Position numbers and translations under genes: made by a program. From Pseudocercospora fijiensis CIRAD86 (taxonomy: Eukaryota; Ascomycota; Dothideomycetes; Mycosphaerellales; Mycosphaerellaceae), in NCBI RefSeq assembly GCF_000340215.1, contig NW_006921532.1, forward strand, positions 11,816,249 to 11,880,248: 64,000 nt of DNA. Direction: 5' to 3'. The notes below the pieces were generated by a model. It had not been told where the DNA came from and did not search any database. It saw only the letters and a program-made list of their open reading frames with translations. Shown here piece after piece: positions 24,259-35,823 of the stretch (positions within the stretch are counted from its first letter, which is position 1; each line of letters opens with the position of its first letter).

Positions 24259-25878
24259 TTATATACCTAATCTAAGAACATTACCTTTAAGTAGCGTAGG
24301 GTTCTCTTCCTCTATCGACACTTTACGTAGAGTAGCCGTACCCTCTTCTATTACTAGTAGCTCGCGTTCCTTCGCTATACTTAGTCGCTATAGTACGACG
24401 AGCGTAATGTCGTTATCGTACGCCTCCTCCCCCTCTAGAAGTTCGATTAGAGTTATGTCTACTATGCCGTTCGCTAGGTAGGCGATACTATAGCGCTACT
24501 AATATATAATCGTTCCTAAGACTTTAACGTTACCTTTAAGGTTAAATGCCCCGATTCCGATCTCGTGCTCTATCTCGCTATATAGTAGTTTAAGGTTATA
24601 GCGAAGCGCCTTAATATCCGCTATCGTAACGTTAAAGTCCGGTAGATAGTAATAAACTAAGAAGCGATACTATATTAATAGCTAAGTTTTTTTATCGAGT
24701 CTATACCGAGTATAACGCTTAAGGCTAAATATACCTTTAGTCTTATTACCTAGATCGGTAACAATCTAATATAAACACTAGTGCTTCCTATAATCCGGCG
24801 ACCGTAGCTATACCGCGCGAGAAACTAGAATATTATATATAAAACCGCCGTATACGAGTGCGACCGATATTAAGCAAAATCTAGTATATACCGCTAATCT
24901 ATCCGCACTTTGCTATACGTCTTTTAACTACCGCCGATCCTTATCTCGTATATCCTAGAGTCTAGAACGTAAGGTCTATACAAACCGGAAATATACGAGG
25001 GCGACGTCGTAGAGTCGTAGAGGTACTAACGCCGAGCTACGATACCCGAAGAATATATTATAATAACTTAAGTAGAGGTTGTCTACGAGGTACTTAACGA
25101 ATAGCAATTAGTCGTATATAGACCGCGACTACTACCTTAGTACACTCTCCGAGCTTAAGTTAATATATTCGTCGAGCCTCCTTTAACTACGTTCTCTATC
25201 GTATAGGTAAAGGTTATTCCCGAGACTATATAGCGGTCTAAATGCGGCTAACAATTATACTATCGTACTAGGCCTACTATTATTATAGCTACTCGCATTA
25301 ATTAATACCTTATAAGACGTCTCCTATAGTATATTCTCGGGCGTCGGCGCTAGCCGCTAAGGACAATAAGGTAGCAAGTAACTACCCTATATAATCGAGA
25401 GTATACGGATATATATCGTTAAACTCCGTACCGGCAATAACGAGAAGTAGCGTTTACGCTTCTTAATAGGTAAAGGAGGATCCGACTTCGTCTTAATTAC
25501 GACCTCGCTAAACCGGAGACTAGGCCGCATACTCGCTATTACTATCCGAACCGCTTCGTCGCCGTAGTTAGTAAGTATAGGCATATATAATAAGGGTCGT
25601 AATTCGGGACTACCGTTAATATAGAGAGCGACTAGGACCGCCGTATATATCTAATCCTACGCGATAGTTCGAGTCTAACTATCGATACCGAATCCCGCTA
25701 GCTAGCGCTTATATTGTATCTACTACTCCCTATCTATACTATAGTTATAAGTAACCTAGACTTTATAGTCTCTATACCTAACGTTTACTAGGTAGCGTAG
25801 GATTTAATCCTTTAGCTCGATCGATAGTTCGGAGAATAATATCCTCGCCTTAATTAGATAGTAGTATAAGGTTGTTAT
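24259..25878 (-). pseudogene. 539-codon minus-strand gene of unknown function (unit 2 copy)
   Basis: Same start (ATA for ATG at 25878), stop (24259) and exact 1,620-bp length as the unit 1 copy: no insertions or deletions, only transitions. The longest stop-free stretch is residues about 99-163 (25387-25584), containing DPPLPIKKRKRYFSLLPVRS. Equal length in two copies despite many substitutions indicates that point mutation, not relaxed drift with indels, killed the gene. Family not recognised. Confidence 0.6.
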
Positions 25879-26253
25879 AGTAAGTAGTAATAATAAGCGT
25901 TTAATAGAACTTTAGGTACGCACCTAAAATTTCCTTACGTTATACCTTATATAACCTTATATAACCTTATAGGCTATTACCTAATACTAGTACGGGTAAG
26001 CGTTAAAAGCAAACATCGCTATTAGACGCGGGATATACCGCTAGCGGCAAATACGTAGTCCGTATATAATACAACTTTTCTTCTTTTATAAACCTGCTCC
26101 CTCTTCTTAACTTAAACATTAATATCAACCTTCCGTAGTACTTACTATTACTAGCACTAGAATAGGTGTATACCTAAAGTTTCTTTAAAAACACTAATAG
26201 TTAAACTATTTTCGAAAGAAACACATTACTATAATCGCGAAAAAACTATAGCT
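25879..26253. promoter_or_regulatory. Divergent promoter region (unit 2 copy)
   Basis: Equivalent of 15082-15456, with palindromes at 25907-25932 and 26162-26184 close to the two gene starts and the same TATAACCTTATATAACCTTA direct repeat. Confidence 0.5.
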
Positions 26254-26736
26254 ATAAGTTCCCTACTTATCCCTAGCGCGCGTAAGCGCAAATTAGGTAC
26301 TAGTTCGCTAAGCGACCCGCCCTAAACCCCGACGTCTACTACTAAGAAGCAGTATACCCTACTACTTAGCCTCGGCGATCCTTCCCCGAAAGAGTCGCTA
26401 GTAAAGAAGGCTAAGACCGCTAATACGCTTAAGAAGTTAACTAAAGCTAAGTAGGATAAGACTATCGGTATAGAGATAGACTAAGATAAGCTTAACCTAG
26501 CCGAGTAGAGGTTTAAGGAAGGTCGCGTTAATAGCTTTAAGGACATTATAGACAAGACCCGCGGCGTAGTAACGGCCCTATCTTATAGTTAAGGTATCTA
26601 TATAGCCGCCTACTCCGCTAGATCTATTAAGAACGAGACTACCGTAGGAGCTATAGAGATCCTAGTCGGCGACTAGTTCGTACGTATAATAGCGAAGCTC
26701 GAGCTAGCGTTTAAGTATTTCTACTTATATCGCGTC

Positions 26737-27060
26737 GTAAGTATAATAGGCCTAAGTATACCCCCTTTTTTTTATTCTTTTTTTCCTTTACCGTTATATC
26801 GATTCTACTTAAAAGATAAAACTTTAGGTATGTACCTATTCTACGCGTTAAATAGATACGTACCTAAAGTTTCCTTAAAATACTACGATTTAGATATACG
26901 CCTTAAGTTAACTCTAAAGATGAAACTTTAGGTATATACCTATTCTATATATTAAATAGGTACGTACCTAAAGTTTCTTCGAAGGTTTATAATTTAGGTA
27001 TACGCCTAAAGTTTCTATATTCTTAATTCTCCTCTCTAGAATAGTACTAAGTTATTATAG
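26737..27060 (+). other. First SNF2 intron, 324 bp, with three family-1 palindrome units
   Basis: GTAAGT at 26737, a pyrimidine tract, TACTAAG branch-like sequence and ATTATAG at the 3' end. The frame reads through after joining (..LYRV then RTFSKYES). Palindrome units lie at 26818-26873, 26920-26975 and 26988-27016, so the intron has grown by repeated insertion or duplication of the motif. Confidence 0.75.
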
Positions 27061-28561
27061 CGAACATTTAGTAAATACGAGAGCGCGTCGGCTAAGTACG
27101 CTAGACCCCTAGCGGGTACTCGGCGTAAAGCTAGACCGACTAAGCGTAAGGGTAAACAGCCCGTTTTATTAGAATACGTTAGCGATAGCAAAGACGCCTA
27201 AGGTTTAGACGATGTAGTAGAGTAAGACCCTAATAACGACGTCGATAAGATAGATATCGACGAGAAAGATAGCGGTAACTAGTAGAGCTACCGACTCTAG
27301 CTTACGCCGAATAAGATCCTTAAGACTATCTCTAGCTTTACTAAAGGCTAGATTAAGGTTAAGAGTATAATAGCGGAGGACGACGACGAGGCAGATCGCG
27401 CTCTTACGGGCCCGCGCTATCCCGATACTATTAAGGGCAACCTAAAGTATATAGCCTTTATCTATATCCGCGCCGTATAGAAGATAAAGGTTATTCTAGA
27501 CTCCCTCGATCCTATAATCGATCGGCTAGATCTAGCGTATATTCCTACGTTCTTCGTAGGCACTCCTACTACGCTTTATAGATCTACTCTCTAGCTAGTC
27601 TACCTAGTCCTAGAACTAGAGATATACGGAGAAGACCTCTATCGAGGACTACTACTCTTATACCTATATAATAAGATAAAGAATAAGAATAATAACGCCT
27701 CGGTTAACCTATTACTCGAGCCGATAAGGATCTCCCGTATCGCTACTACTACTACCCCGGTCTATATCGACCCGAAGGCTAGCCGAGTAAATACTAAAGA
27801 GTAGAAAGAGCGTATAGGCAATATTATAGAGACATTGCTAAACCTCGTTAAGAAGGGTCTATACGATAGATCTACTACTACGGAGATATAGCGTATATAA
27901 GGTAATACCGATCCGGATACTACGCTTAAGACGTTCGACATTTTGTCTAAGCGCGGTAATATAAATCTAGGGACTAGCCTACGCCTAGACAACTTTGCTA
28001 ATAATAAGGCGCGCATCGCCTATATTAATAACATTATCCTTACTACCGGTAGCGCGCGTCTATATCTATAGCTTTTTAGCGATCCTACTAAGATCGAGCG
28101 CCTAGGGTTCGATACCGTAATACCTAAGGTTAATATAGGCGAAGTATAAGCCTTCTAATAGCGTTACGCTAAAGACACTAATAATAAGCGTGCTAGCGCC
28201 TATAATACCGATAGTACCCTAGTTATCGATAGTAAGATATTTGCGCTTATTAACTCCGCTATAAACTAGAAGAGCGCTAAGGTACCTACGTTCGAAGACG
28301 CCTATACTTTGCTCGATATTATACCCGAAACATTAAGCGTACTAGATAGCTTTACTAAGTTAGGGTTTAAGGCTATATACTATAGGCTAAGCTTACAGCC
28401 TTAGCAGGTAACTAGTATAGCGTACCTTAAGTATATAATGCTCTCTCCTACTTAGTTCGCTATTATAGGCGACGACGTTAGCCTCGGTAAGACTATTTAG
28501 GTCCTCGTTACGATCTACGAGATAGCGAAAGAGACTACCCGCTAGATTAAGGTCTACGATA

Positions 28562-28725
28562 GTAAGCTTTCCCTACGATTTATTACAAAACTTTAGGTAC
28601 GTACCTATTCTTACGAGATTTAGGTACGCGCTTAAAGTTTTATTATTTCCGATCGTTATAATTTTTAGGTATACGCCTAAAGTTCCTTCCTACTAACGAA
28701 ACCTTTACTAACTTTTCTTATCTAG
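28562..28725 (+). other. SNF2 intron with two family-1 palindrome units
   Basis: Same position and length as 277-440. GTAAGC at the 5' end and TCTAG at the 3' end; palindromes at 28586-28641 and 28661-28688. Confidence 0.75.
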
Positions 28726-30145
28726 ATAAAGTCCGTTCCCGCGTAAGCGTCGTAATAACTAATACTACTACGAAGTACCTAGTAGACTATCCCGACTAGT
28801 TCCCCCTCGACTAAATACCTAAGAAGTATAATATTATCGAGAAGATATAAGCTAGCGACGAGGCATTTAATCGTAATGCCTCTATAAATAAAGCTAGAGC
28901 GGAGCTTAGTCTACGCCCTAAATACCGCCTACCGATTATCGTCTGCCTACCGAATAGTCTTACGGCTTAGCTTACTAATACCGGTATATACTTCTACGAT
29001 CTAGAGGGTAACCGTTCTAAGTATATCTATATATATACGTTCTATTTACTCGGTATTAAGAAGAATTAGCGAGATAATTAGTTTACTAAGTCTACGCCTA
29101 TCCCTACGAACCTCGAGGCTTTAAAGAGTTAGTTAGCTATCTAGAACGGCGATAACGAACAGATATCGCGCAATCTAGTGCTTACTATCTACTAAGTACT
29201 ATCTAGATAGATCCTCGAGGTCGGATCGACCGTTAGGGTCTCTAAGAAGCGAACTATAGCTATTAACGAAGATAATAAGGACGTCGACGGCCTCGTAAGC
29301 GATATCTTAGACGACGAGGATAGAGGCACTACGCTTACCGACCTCTAGTAGGCGGACCTTATAATATTAAACGTTCTACTTATCCCCGAGGACTCCTTCT
29401 CTCTTATCGCGGCCGACGAGGGTTATACGGTAGGCAATCCTAAGGCTAATTAGACCGACGTATTATATAAGTTACGACTATAGAATAGTATAGCTATTAT
29501 TACTACTATAGTTATTCGCAACTACGTATATAATATAGCGTCGATTGTCCGCTTTAGTTAGCGCTAAGTTAAGAACCTCCTAGATTTAGGTTCTAACCTT
29601 AAGAAGAACGGTATAGACGTCGATAAATATAGACGTCTATCTTATAAGTTCGAGACACTCTATAACCGTAACTAGAGTAAGATTCTAGATACCCTATATA
29701 GGCTTACGGGCTGCCCCGATCTCCTACTTAACTAGTACTACCTAGCCGCGCTCTATTCTAAAGCGATCTATAAGGCGATAGGTAGTACGACAAATATCGG
29801 CTTCGTAATACTACTACTTCTAAGTCTAGTCTAAATCCGCCGTATTAAGGGCTAAACGATCGTCGCGAATAGCGTTAACTATCGTATCGGTACCGATATC
29901 CTACCTATATACTTCTATAATATGGAGATTCGTATAGACGATACTAGCTATACGATCTATAATAGAGTCTATAGGTAGTTTACTAATATAGTAGATAGTA
30001 AGCGTCTATATACTATAAACGAAGACGATAAGACCGGTTATAGTACTAGCCTACGCCGTTAGCTTATACTAACCTCTAATAACCCTATTAGCTCGGTTAT
30101 ACTAAGGCGCCGCTTAGATACGAGTACTAAGCTTATTAACTTATT

Positions 30146-30245
30146 ATAAGTTTTCTAAAACTTTAGGTATATACCTTTTTTAGCTACGATTTAGGTATAT
30201 ACCTAAAGTTTCTATATTTTAGATATTACTAACCTTTTATTATAG
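30146..30245 (+). other. SNF2 intron with a family-1 palindrome pair
   Basis: Same position as 1861-1960; again ATAAGT for GTAAGT at the 5' end. Palindromes at 30158-30212; ends with ACTAACC..TATAG. Confidence 0.7.
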
Positions 30246-31357
30246 GACTAATAGGTCTATCGACTCTTTTACGTACCTTTATATATCCCTTAAGGGCGAC
30301 CTCTAGATACTACCGCCCTTAGATCGATTTAGCTACCTTAACTTCCTCTACCGCGTATCCCCGAAGTATTATACTTTCTTAGAGATCGTCCGAAATATCG
30401 TACTTATCGAGTTACTAAAGCTCGTAGTCTAGGCCTACGAACCTATCTCGCTCCTAATTGTTAAGGCTATTTACGGCCTACTCTAGATCCTATATATTAT
30501 AATCCGCGCTAGTATTAGTAATCGTAGCCGCGTCCTAGCTAAGCGCGCCTTCCTAAACGACCCTAGCGTTAAAATTATAATTATCTCTTCGCGTATAGGA
30601 GCCGAGTCCGCTAACTACTAGAAGGTAGCTTTCTTTATAGTTATACTCGACGCCGTTTCGTTCCGTATTAAGTACTAAGCTAGCGGTCGACTTTACCGTA
30701 TAGGCTAAGAATACGATATAACGGTCTATACCTTAAATGTCGACGAGAGTATCGATTAGGCCTTATAGTACAAGTATAAAGTGCGGTTCCTTAAGTAGAT
30801 TCGCTCTACCTATACCCTTAGCCCGGAAGATATAGAGGTTATTATACGAGACTACCCTTTCTAAAATAATAATACTAAGCGACGCGAAAACGACGCCGCG
30901 GAGGAGCCGACCGGCCTTATTCGAGAGTCTATCGAGACGCGTATCTATACGGTTATAGCCGACGCTCTACTACGTACTATATATAGTATACGCTCCCCTC
31001 GTACTAGTAACGTATAGGCTAATATTATAGATCCTACCGTAAAGAACCTATTACCGAACGAGACGCTATTCCGTTTAGTATATAGCGGTACGGTTGCTCG
31101 TAAGATTATCGGATAGGTCTAGGAGAAGGCTAAAGGAAACTACGACGACTAGCTCGGTAACGACGACCTAGAACCGGACTAAGTAGATAAGCTCTATATT
31201 AAGCTAGTCGCTAAGTACGTCGAGGACCGTTAGTATATCTAGCGCAAGACTAGGCCCCTAACTATTAAATAAGATAAGGTTAATCGTATCGTATAGTACT
31301 ACGCTAACTAGCTTATATACGGAGATGCCGTAAAGCTAGCGCACTTAAGTAGAACCG

Positions 31358-31466
31358 GTATATTCTCCTATTTAAACTTTAGGTATATACCTATTGTTAT
31401 ATACTTTAGGTATATACCTAAAGTTTCTTCTAAATGTTTCTAAGTTAATGCTAATAACGATTATAG
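31358..31466 (+). other. SNF2 intron with a family-1 palindrome pair
   Basis: Same position as 3073-3181; GTATAT, GCTAATAAC branch-like sequence, TATAG. Palindromes at 31374-31431. Confidence 0.7.
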
Positions 31467-32461
31467 ATATCGTATTCTAGTTCTATAACTAGGTCGACTC
31501 GCTATCCGACTATATCCTTAACGGCCTTGCCTATATAGTAGAGTAGGAGGGTATAGTAGTCCCTTTATAGCTTCGATAAGAGAGACCTCCGTTCTCCCTA
31601 ATATAGACTATCCCTCCCTTAGAAGAGGATAAAGAGTAGCCGCCTTAGAAGCCTAACGTATTATCCCTTAGTAAGGAAGTCGAAAATAGTATTATTAATA
31701 GTAAGTAGTACGAATTAGTTGCTATAGTAAACTAGAAACTAAACGCTATAAAGGCGACCGATCTAGCCCGCGCCTAGGTTCGAAAGTTACTACGCGAGCT
31801 TTAGAGCCTTATTAGGATATAGGATAACTATAAGGATTAACTAATAGTATTTAAGGAGCGCTAGGCGGAGAAGGTAGCCGTAGCGTAAAAGAAAGCTTAT
31901 ATATTACTACCGCCGCTAGATAGTCCTCTACTATCTCTATCGCTACCTCTACCTCCCCTATCCTTAGGTATAGTAAACGGCGATCTACTACTTCCTCTAC
32001 CTCCGAGCCTACGGCTAGCTATAGTTAACGATAATCTACTACGTAATCCTTTGCCGTCTCTAAGTATTAACGATAATCTACTACGTAATCCTTCGCTGTC
32101 TTTAAGTAATAGCGAACTTACTAATCGCTTAGATATACTACCTACTCCTCTACCTACTCCCTTACCCGGACTCCTAGAGCCGACCGCTTAAGAGATCGCT
32201 ACTACTATCTCGAATACTAGAGGTCTACGTAATAAGTTTATTATTATAAACCTACCTAGTTCGCTACCCGTACCTAATAGTATCCGGGCGGCTAGCGAGA
32301 TAGCGTTTATAGCTAGATTCGATCGGTTAAGTATATAGGAGCGAGTTCGGGCGTACGATTACCTATAGGATCTATCGGGTAGTAGTTACTAAAAGTAAGG
32401 CAAGAACCTATTTAATAAGTAGTAGAGCATTCGGTAATATAGTTGTCGGTAATATAGTTAA

Positions 32462-33236
32462 AGCTAGTTCGTAGTAGTAGATATCTCTCCTCTTCTATAT
32501 TATATATATATATATCTACTAGTTAGTAGCTTAGGGCGGAAATGCGTCTATAGTAATAAAAGTTTAGGTATATACCTAAAGTCTCTTCCTATACTAACGT
32601 AGTATTAAAGTATCTATTTTAAAAAATATATATATTATCTATATCGGCGAAAGTTTAGGTATATACTAAAAGTTTCTCCCTCTACTAATATAGTATTAAA
32701 GTATCTAATATATATATATAATAGCTAGTTAGTTGAAAATTGTCTATAGCTATACGCGAATACGTTTAGTATATAGCTCGCGTTTAAGATATAGCTTGCT
32801 ATCGCCTATAAGACGTCGCGTTTAAGATACGGCGAGATATCGCGTTCGAGATATAGCTCGCTATCGCCTTTAAGATATCGCGTTCGAGATGTCCGCTATC
32901 GCTTATAAGACGTCGCGTTCGAGATTTCCGCTCTCGCTTACGAGACGTCGCGTTTAAGATATTATATCCGAGATATCGTATTCGAGATATCGCTCGCTAT
33001 CGCGTTCGAGATATCGTATTCGAGATATCGCTCGCTATCGTATTTAAGATATCGTATTTTAGATATCGCGTTCGAGATATCGCTCGCTATCGCCTTCGAG
33101 ATATCGTATTTAAGATACGGCTCGCTATCGCGGTTCGAGATATCGTATTTTAGATATCGTATTTTAGATATCGTATTTAAGATAGGGCTACGCCTTCGAG
33201 ATATTATATTCGAGATATAGCTCGCTATCGCCCCCT
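32462..33236. repeat. SNF2 3' flank and terminal satellite
   Basis: Two family-1 palindromes (about 32568-32593 and 32650-32676) and AT runs are followed from about 32760 by a degenerate satellite rich in TTCGAGATATCGCTCGCTAT-like units. The satellite is longer than in unit 0, where the next unit interrupts it at 4728. No gene. Confidence 0.75.
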
Positions 33237-33329
33237 TCTATTATAGTAGCTACCTAGAAAGTACCGATAAGTCTTATAAGCTAGCCGCTATACTATAAAG
33301 TAATATCGGATTTAAGTTGCCTTAGTAGT
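33237..33329. other. Short unique spacer
   Basis: About 90 bp of sequence between the satellite and the 9-bp minisatellite. I see no gene or motif. Confidence 0.4.
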
Positions 33330-33488
33330 AGGTCGCCTAGGTCGCCTAGGTCGCCTAGGACGCCTAGTACGCCTAGGACGCCTAGTACGCTTAGGTCGCC
33401 TAGGACGCCTAGTATACTTAGAATACCTAGGTCGCCTAGAACGCCTAGTATACCTAGGACGCCTAGGATACCTAGGTCGCCTAGTTAG
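33330..33488. repeat. 9-bp minisatellite (GTCGCCTAG variants), about 17 copies
   Basis: Uninterrupted tandem units alternate between GTCGCCTAG, GACGCCTAG and GTACGCCTA-like forms. CCTAG may be a RIP product of CCTGG. If translated it would give short Arg/Leu/Gly-type repeats, but no surrounding frame supports coding. Confidence 0.9.
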
Positions 33489-34083
33489 CCGCCTATTTAG
33501 CTATATAACGTAATATCTTAGGGACTCTCGTAGAGGCTATATATAATAGAATAATATATTATATATTAATATACGAACGATAGAACTATACTAAATTACG
33601 TATATATATATATAGACGATAGTAAGCGAGATATATAGAGTCGTAGGATAGATCCGAGTAGTAGGAAGAAACCGGAAGGTAGGGAAGAGCTAGAAGAAAT
33701 ATATTTACTTAAGAGCGGTTAAACGAGTTCGTATACGCGCGCCGCGTAAGTCGGCTAGGAGATAAAGGCACTATAAGATAGCGGATAAGCGGGATACGCG
33801 CGCGCGCTTAGCGCGTAAGGAAGGACCTAAAGGTAGAGGTTTACTAAGAAGCTAGCGAATATATATACTTACGCTTACGCGTCGGACGCGCTAGATAGCC
33901 GTAGGGCGGAATACTAAAGAAGGGGCTCTTCTTTTAAGGTACCCTTCTTCCTTTCTTTATAGTTCGTCTTATATAGATAGTAGCTATATTAATTTAGTAC
34001 TCCCTTTAGTTTAGTTTAAAGTTTCGTATATATTCTTACTACTTAGCTACTAACCCTTATACCTTCGTTAATAAGATATTATA
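33489..34083. other. Non-coding stretch with GC-rich islands
   Basis: This contains AT runs (33540-33610), a purine-rich block (33640-33720) and GCGCGCGC-type tracts (33735-33890). No gene could be supported. Confidence 0.4.
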
Positions 34084-34260
34084 TTCGGGATACGGCTCGC
34101 TTTTGCCTTCGGGATACGGCTCGCTCTCGGGATACAGCTTGCCCCCGGATTTCGGGAAGCGGCTCGCCCCCGGATTTCGGAAAGCGGCTCGCTCTCGGGT
34201 ATCGGAAAGTAGGGCTTACCTCGGTATTCGGCCCGCTCTCGGATATATCTCGGATCCGGC
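34084..34260. repeat. Satellite of GGGATACGGCTCGC type, less mutated
   Basis: Degenerate repeats such as TTCGGGATACGGCTCGCTCT and CCCGGATTTCGGGAAGCGGC resemble the 32760-33236 satellite, whose forms read TTCGAGATATCGCTCGCTAT, but keep the G-rich version. An 82-codon stop-free stretch here (34103-34351) is a by-product of the repeat and is not called as a gene. Confidence 0.6.
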
Positions 34261-34699
34261 TTCTACTCGGTTAATTTCGGACTTCGATTTTTGTATCCTA
34301 GATCCTAGAGCTAAACATTCTAGTATTACAATATTCGAGCATATAGCGTAGGCGCGGCCGTACGTCCTCTAAACACTAAACAGGGACATTAGAATGTTTG
34401 CACTAAAACGTTTGCTTTCTATTAGTAGACCTCGCCTACGGCCGTAGAATTCGCCCGTAGCCGTTTCTTCTCGTTGCCCCTAAGAGTCGGTTATATGCCT
34501 ACGTATTGTTTATATACGACTCCCTTTACGTCGCTCCTACGTAAAGTTTAGACAATCTACCTTCGCGTCCTAAGTCTCGCTAATCTATCCTAGCGTAAAC
34601 ATAGCTACTAGACAATCCATTCTTTTTATTAGCAGCTTGTTACTTTATACTATTACCTTACTATTATAGCAGATTACTAGCCCCTTTATTATACACAAG
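34261..34699. other. Unique, weakly RIP-mutated region upstream of the TLH relic
   Basis: CA and TG dinucleotides reappear here (for example CACTAAACAGGGACATT). It may hold the promoter or 5' part of the helicase gene, but no start could be fixed. Confidence 0.4.
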
Positions 34700-34820
34700 T
34701 ATAGGTTTCTTCTTTATAAGCACAACGCGCGTCTAATAGAGATGTCTCGACCCGACTTAATCTTATTACCCCCGCGTAGTATAAAGATTTCCTCGTAGTA
34801 TAGAAACCAACCGACGAGAA
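34700..34820 (+). pseudogene. Left piece of the frame interrupted by the hAT element
   Basis: A frame reading NLITPAQYKDFLVV.KPTDEN runs into the target duplication. If the element and one copy of the duplication are removed, it continues in the same frame as AIALKVLRGLNEPRTTKVD on the right (44775 on). This suggests that the element landed in a coding exon near the 5' end of the TLH gene or of a gene just upstream. Confidence 0.5.
34813..34820. repeat. 8-bp target-site duplication, left copy (GACGAGAA)
   Basis: Identical to 44767-44774 and directly abutting the terminal inverted repeats. Eight base pairs is the hallmark length for hAT elements. Confidence 0.95.
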
Positions 34821-34840
34821 TAGACCCCGTAGTAGTTCGG
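34821..34840. repeat. hAT terminal inverted repeat, left
   Basis: TAGACCCCGTAGTAGTTCGG; its reverse complement lies at 44747-44766 with one T/C difference. Confidence 0.95.
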
Positions 34841-34949
34841 TTTCCGAACTACTAAACGTATATAGTTTGGTTTCTTGGCGGCGAACTAGCTCCCTAGTTC
34901 CGGTTTGGTTTTTTCGAACTATATAGATTCCTAGTTTGAACTAGAGACT

Positions 34950-35250
34950 GTATTAGTTTTACTATAAGGACACTCTTATTCGACTGCCGGCTACGATTGC
35001 CGGCTATAATAGTAACTCTGTTACATTTACTACGCTCTTTTGCCGTTGCTAGGGCGTAGTTGCCGTTGCTAGGGCGTAGTTTTGCTATAAGGACACTCTT
35101 ATTCGACTGCCGGCCACGATTGCCGGCTATAATAGTTACTAGGTTGTATTTACTACGCTTTATTACCGTTGCTAGGGCGTGGTTGCTGTTACTAGGGCGT
35201 AGTTGCCGTTGCTAGGGCGTAGTTACTATTGCCGGGGCGTAGTTGCCGTA
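34950..35250. repeat. Left subterminal repeats of the hAT element
   Basis: A block containing CTATAAGGACACTCTTATTC and GACTGCCGGCTACGATTGCC is present twice (from 34962 and 35085, spacing 123 bp). Between and after the copies a 20-bp unit TTGCCGTTGCTAGGGCGTAG is repeated about six times. Subterminal repeats are typical transposase-binding regions in hAT elements; that role is inferred here. Confidence 0.8.
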
Positions 35251-35716
35251 GTTGCGAAAGCTCACCTATATAACGTTACGTAGGCGGCAACAATTAGGGC
35301 TTCGCGACATTCTCACACTTTTAACTTCTTCCTCTATACCTATACGGACAACAACTACTATACGCTACGCCCCCGCCCCTTTCCCTTACAATAGCAAGAG
35401 AGAAGCGCGCCGCGCGCCAAACAGAAGATAGAACTGAAGACCGCGAGTTTGTTTTACCTAAGCGTCTAACCAAAAAGCGCAAGACTAAAGAGGAGTACTC
35501 TACGAAGAAGAATTCCGTACGAGACCGCGAGAGAAAGAACAAGATAGATAAGGATAAAAGAGCTAAGGATAAGAGAAGAAAGGCGCGGAATGAGGCATTC
35601 TATCGATAGCTAGCGCCTATAGAAAAAAGTGAAGGTTAGAATAAGAAGACAACCTAAGAGAAGGCTAAGAGGAGGAAAGAATTGCGGCTAGTTTTCGAGC
35701 GTAAAGTTCTAGTAGC

Positions 35717-35823
35717 GTAAGTTAATCTAGCTAGCGGCCGTAGCTAGTAGCTATAGCCGGTAGCCGTAGCCGGCAGCTATAGCCGGCATATTTTTCTTTA
35801 ATACGTTAACTAATAGCATTCAG
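35717..35823 (+). other. Intron with TAGCCGG repeats (hAT cargo gene)
   Basis: GTAAGTT, GTTAACTAAT branch-like sequence, CATTCAG at the 3' end; frame kept. Contains three to four TAGCCGG(C/T)A units (35752-35790). Confidence 0.75.

Larger units (their letters stand above)
26254..32461 (+). pseudogene. SNF2-family ATPase/helicase, full-length RIP-decayed copy
   Basis: Start is ATA at 26254 (ATG by RIP), giving SSLLIPSARKRKLGTSSLSD. Five exons join in frame across introns at 26737-27060, 28562-28725, 30146-30245 and 31358-31466, for about 1,840 codons. The N-terminal 600 residues are charged. The SNF2 core follows: LQPxQVTSIAYLKYIMLSP, motif I DDVSLGKT (28472-28495), motif Ia/Ib region RPPIIVCLPNSLTAQL, motif II ADEGY (29413-29427, DEGH with His lost), and motif VI QASGRLYRIGQE near 30670-30710. 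The C-terminal tail is Leu/Pro/Ser-rich with NDNLLRNPS repeats. Compared with Rad5/Rad16-like proteins no RING finger was seen. It is divergent from the minus-strand gene. All stops fit mutated Gln/Trp codons. Confidence 0.85.
15613..33236 (+). repeat. Unit 2: complete Y'-like subtelomeric unit (about 17.6 kb)
   Basis: 15613-26409 copies unit 1, and 28286-33012 copies unit 0, so this is the only complete unit in the window. Order: telomere repeats, 273-bp repeats, SF1 fragment, large gene, minus-strand gene, SNF2 gene, satellite. It keeps slightly more CA and TG dinucleotides than units 0 and 1, so it is marginally less mutated. Boundaries are set by comparison between copies; the right end is within satellite and uncertain by about 200 bp. 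Confidence 0.85.

Noticed and set aside
27762..28016. 84-codon minus-strand open frame
   Set aside because: Antisense to the N-terminal part of the SNF2 gene. RIP creates stops mostly in the coding frame, which leaves such antisense frames open by chance.
34103..34351. 82-codon open frame
   Set aside because: Its sequence follows the satellite periodicity, has no similarity that I recognise, and the lack of stops is explained by the low RIP level here.
35321..35542. 73-codon minus-strand open frame at the left of the hAT element
   Set aside because: Antisense to the Lys/Arg-rich first exon of the cargo gene; no independent support.
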